Positions 61,810 to 64,000 of a stretch of 64,000 nt of DNA are shown here, piece by piece. The translations under genes and the position numbers were made by a program. The notes beneath the pieces were generated by a model. It did no database searches, was not told where the DNA came from, and saw only the letters and a program-made list of their open reading frames with translations. The stretch lies in the NCBI RefSeq assembly GCF_002188465.1, contig NZ_NINW01000037.1, forward strand, positions 186,001 through 250,000, written 5' to 3'. The stretch comes from Pigmentiphaga sp. NML080357 (lineage in GTDB: Bacteria; Pseudomonadota; Gammaproteobacteria; Burkholderiales; Burkholderiaceae_B). Every line of letters begins with the position of its first letter. The stretch's first letter is position 1.

Positions 61810-61813
61810 CTCC

Positions 61814-62782
61814 ATGAAGCGCATCCACGGCATGGCATTGGCGGTTACCCTGTTGGCGCTGTCGCCGCAGGCACAAGCCGCGCAAGACTACCCCAACCGT
61901 CCGGTCAAGGTCATCGTTCCTTTCGAGCCCGGCGGCTTCACCGATGTCGTGGCGCGCGTCGTCGCGCAGCAACTGGGCGGGGCGCTGGGGGAGTCCTTCA
62001 TCGTCGAGAACAAACCGGGCGCCGGATCGACCATCGGGTCGGATTTCGTCGCCAAGGCGGCGCCCGACGGCTACACGCTCGAGATCGTCTCCACCAATCA
62101 TGTGACCAGCCACCGGCTGTACAAGAACCTGGACTACGATCCCATCAAGAGCTTCACGCCCATCGCCAAGCTGGCCGACAGCCCCTACGTGCTGTTTGCC
62201 AATGGGAAGGTGCCGGCGCAATCGGTGCAGGAGCTCATCGCACTCTCGAAATCGAGCGCCAAGCCCATCCGCTACGCGTCGTCCGGCAACGGCAGCACGC
62301 AGCACCTCATGGGGGCGCTGTTCATCGCCAAGTCGGGCGCCAAGCTCGAACACGTGCCTTACCGCGGCAGCGGCGGCGCCATGAAAGATCTTGCCGCGGG
62401 TTTCGTGGAAACGAGCTTTGCCGCCGTCTCGAACGGCCTGCCTCACGTCAAGAGCGGCAAGATCAAGGCGCTGGGCGTGACCAGCACGCGCCGCAATGCC
62501 CAGATGCCCGGCGTGCCGAGCCTGGCGGAAGCAGGGGTCGCGGGCTATGACGCGGTGGTCTGGCTGGCCTTGCTCGGTCCCGCCGGGATGCCGCAGGACA
62601 TCGTCGCACGCCTGAACGAGGCGGTACGCACCGGGCTGTCCAAGCCGGAAGCGCGGGACGCTCTGGCGGCCGCGGGTGTGGACGTGGCCCTGTCCACGCC
62701 GGGCGAGCTGGCCCAATACATGGCCCAGGAGAATGCCATGTGGGGCGAAGTCATCCGCGGCATCGACATCCGGATCGATTGA
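61814..62782 (+). CDS. Bug/TctC-family periplasmic solute-binding protein
   Basis: 322 residues: signal peptide (MKRIHGMALAVTLLALSPQA, cleavage about residue 22), then YPNRPVKVIVPFEPGGFTD, SFIVENKPGAGSTIGS, AAPDGYTLEIV and LEHVPYRGSGGAMKD. Second gene of the hydrolase operon. Convergent with the dipeptidase-like pseudogene. Confidence 0.93.
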   Translation: MKRIHGMALAVTLLALSPQAQAAQDYPNRPVKVIVPFEPGGFTDVVARVVAQQLGGALGESFIVENKPGAGSTIGSDFVAKAAPDGYTLEIVSTNHVTSHRLYKNLDYDPIKSFTPIAKLADSPYVLFANGKVPAQSVQELIALSKSSAKPIRYASSGNGSTQHLMGALFIAKSGAKLEHVPYRGSGGAMKDLAAGFVETSFAAVSNGLPHVKSGKIKALGVTSTRRNAQMPGVPSLAEAGVAGYDAVVWLALLGPAGMPQDIVARLNEAVRTGLSKPEARDALAAAGVDVALSTPGELAQYMAQENAMWGEVIRGIDIRID

Positions 62783-62815
62783 CCTCCGCTCTGCGATCGC
62801 GGCGGGCCAGGGACA

Positions 62816-63509
62816 TCAATGCCCCGCCGTCGCGTGGCGGTCCATGAAGCGCAACCAGTTGCCGCCGATGAGTCCGCGCACCGTTTCCTCGCTGAACCCC
62901 GCATGCAGCAGCGCCGCGGTAATGCGCGGCCATTCCGTCCAGGCCTGGAAACCGGCCGGGGATGCCCCGATGCGGGGCAGCTCCTGCGGCTTGAAACCGG
63001 CGCGGATGAAAGCCTGCCTCCAGCCGCTCGAGGCGGCTGTCGCACCAGCCGGCGTCCTGCGTTCCGAGCAGCACTCCCAATACGCCGCCGGCCGCCGCAT
63101 GGGCAAGTTCGGCCGAGCTGCGGCATATCTTCAGCATCCCGCTCACGCGCTCGGCATGCGCATACCATGCAAGGTCCCGCACGATGGCGTCCCAGCCGCA
63201 TGGGTCGACTTCGATGCCGCCCAGCGTCGCCTGGATGGTTTTCACGCCCGACCGGCGCCAGGTATCGGCCAGCAGGCGCCGGGTCTCGGGGATCTCGTCG
63301 ACTTCGGCCAGGCGATCGTTCATCATTGCCCGCAGCGTCGCACCCAGCGATGCGCCGCGCGCCAGCTCGCGCCGCATGATTGCCTCGTGGCGCATGCTCA
63401 TCACGATGGGTCCGCCGATGGGCACGAAGTCGAAAGTGAAACCGCTCTCGTGAAGCGAGCGCGCGCGGTCGAGTTGCTCGTCGGAAGGCAAGCGATGGAA
63501 GGGATTCAT
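62816..63509 (-). pseudogene. M19 dipeptidase-like gene, internal deletion and frameshift
   Basis: The first part (ATG 63509, MNPFHRLPSDEQLDRARSLH to GGVLGVLLGTQDAGW) fits the N-terminal half of peptidase M19 (membrane/renal dipeptidase family). The M19 C-terminus (GFSEETVRGLIGGNWLRFM) then appears in a different frame, ending at 62816. Together they give about 215 residues against about 330-390 for the family, so roughly 100 or more central codons, which hold most metal ligands, are missing. The original frame runs on to 62751 as nonsense. ATG 63509 overlaps the upstream Bug stop as ATGA. Family call for the first part is moderate; the HxD motif is not seen. Confidence 0.65.
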
Positions 63510-64000
63510 TCGGCCACGACTCCTGCCTGCTTGATGGCCAGGTTGACCAGCCGGTATTCCTGCTCGAAAGCGGCCCGGAATGCCTGCGGCGAGGACGCGA
63601 GCACTTCCCCTCCGCCTTCGGCGACGAATTTCGCCACGGCGGGTTCCTGCATCGCCGCGGCCACGGTTTCGTGCATGCGGCCGATGACGGCGCCGGGCGT
63701 GCCGCGTGGCGCGGACAGGCCGAACCAGATCGAGATCTGGAAAATCGGATCGGCAAAGCCCTGTTCGGCGAACGTGGGCAAGTCCGGCAGCAGCGGCGAG
63801 CGCCGCGGCCCGGAGATCGCCAGCAATTTCGCCTGCCCCTTCTGCGCGAACTGGATCGCGAGATTGGCCGGCGCGAAGGCCAGCGCGATCTGCCTGCCGA
63901 GGAAGTCCTGTATTGCCGGCGCGCCCCCTTTGTAAGGCACGTGCAGCAGCGGCGCGCCGCTGCGGCTGGCCAGCGTTTCGCCCAGGATATGGGTGTAGCT
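63506..64000 (-). CDS. Bug/TctC-family periplasmic solute-binding protein (5' end outside window)
   Basis: C-terminal about 164 residues, open to the window edge. Landmarks: SYTHILGETLASRSG, LLHVPYKGGAPAIQDFLGRQ, PDLPTFAEQGFADPIF and ISIWFGLSAPRGTPGAVIGR. Overlaps the dipeptidase-like gene by 4 bases, so the pair was an operon. Fifth Bug gene of the window. Confidence 0.9.
   Translation of the reverse strand, partial: SYTHILGETLASRSGAPLLHVPYKGGAPAIQDFLGRQIALAFAPANLAIQFAQKGQAKLLAISGPRRSPLLPDLPTFAEQGFADPIFQISIWFGLSAPRGTPGAVIGRMHETVAAAMQEPAVAKFVAEGGGEVLASSPQAFRAAFEQEYRLVNLAIKQAGVVAE

Overview
The window is GC-rich, densely coded DNA from a beta-proteobacterium of the Bordetella/Achromobacter group (Alcaligenaceae). 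The grounds are five TctC/Bug-type periplasmic binding proteins (a family hugely expanded in Bordetella and relatives), many IclR/LysR regulators beside small catabolic operons, and a pssA-leuA pair. The genus is inferred; no rRNA or tRNA gene was seen.

1-12.1 kb is a catabolic region. It holds a partial IclR regulator and an FAH-family C-C hydrolase (+); a four-gene minus-strand operon (SMP-30 lactonase, Bug protein, crotonase-type beta-diketone hydrolase, IclR regulator) with two tandem operator-like palindromes in front; a class II aldolase facing a Bug gene; LysR/SDR and LysR/pirin divergent pairs; and an isochorismatase-family gene broken by an internal deletion.

12.1-57.4 kb is the striking part. 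It is a large two-partner secretion (TPS) locus resembling, from memory, the Vre (PUMA3)/PdtA-PdtB system of Pseudomonas aeruginosa, but with the regulatory and exoprotein module duplicated. Each module runs on the minus strand as free-standing STN + TonB-C-like periplasmic protein (VreA-like), ECF sigma (VreI-like), FecR-like anti-sigma (VreR-like), then a giant filamentous-haemagglutinin-like exoprotein (3758 and about 4514 aa). Module 1 (28.1 to 14.5 kb) continues into a third sigma factor and a tannase-like lipoprotein. Between the modules lies one TpsB transporter gene heading a nine-gene operon: TpsB, DUF2341/LamG-ExbB, ExbD, TonB, porin, coiled-coil protein, parvulin PPIase, YbjN protein and a small helical protein. 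A small secreted protein gene points the other way. Upstream of module 2 sit a trypsin-like protease, a TonB-C-like protein and an HtrA lipoprotein. Three close matches and one weaker match to a PHO-box architecture (7-4-7 direct repeat around TGTCA/TTCA) lie in front of tpsB, exoprotein 2, the protease operon and module 1, suggesting phosphate-starvation control as in the P. aeruginosa system.

57.6-64 kb holds the housekeeping block pssA-leuA-GNAT (minus), an intergenic region with a structured REP-like element, an alpha/beta hydrolase-Bug operon preceded by a nested inverted repeat, an M19-dipeptidase-like pseudogene with an internal deletion, and a partial Bug gene at the right edge.

Proposed working model (inference): phosphate limitation, through PhoB, turns on the VreA/I/R-type signalling proteins and the secretion machinery; the sigma factors then drive the exoproteins. 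TpsB exports both exoproteins, with the parvulin and proteases assisting folding and processing. The Exb-TonB complex supplies energy or a signal to an unidentified outer-membrane partner.
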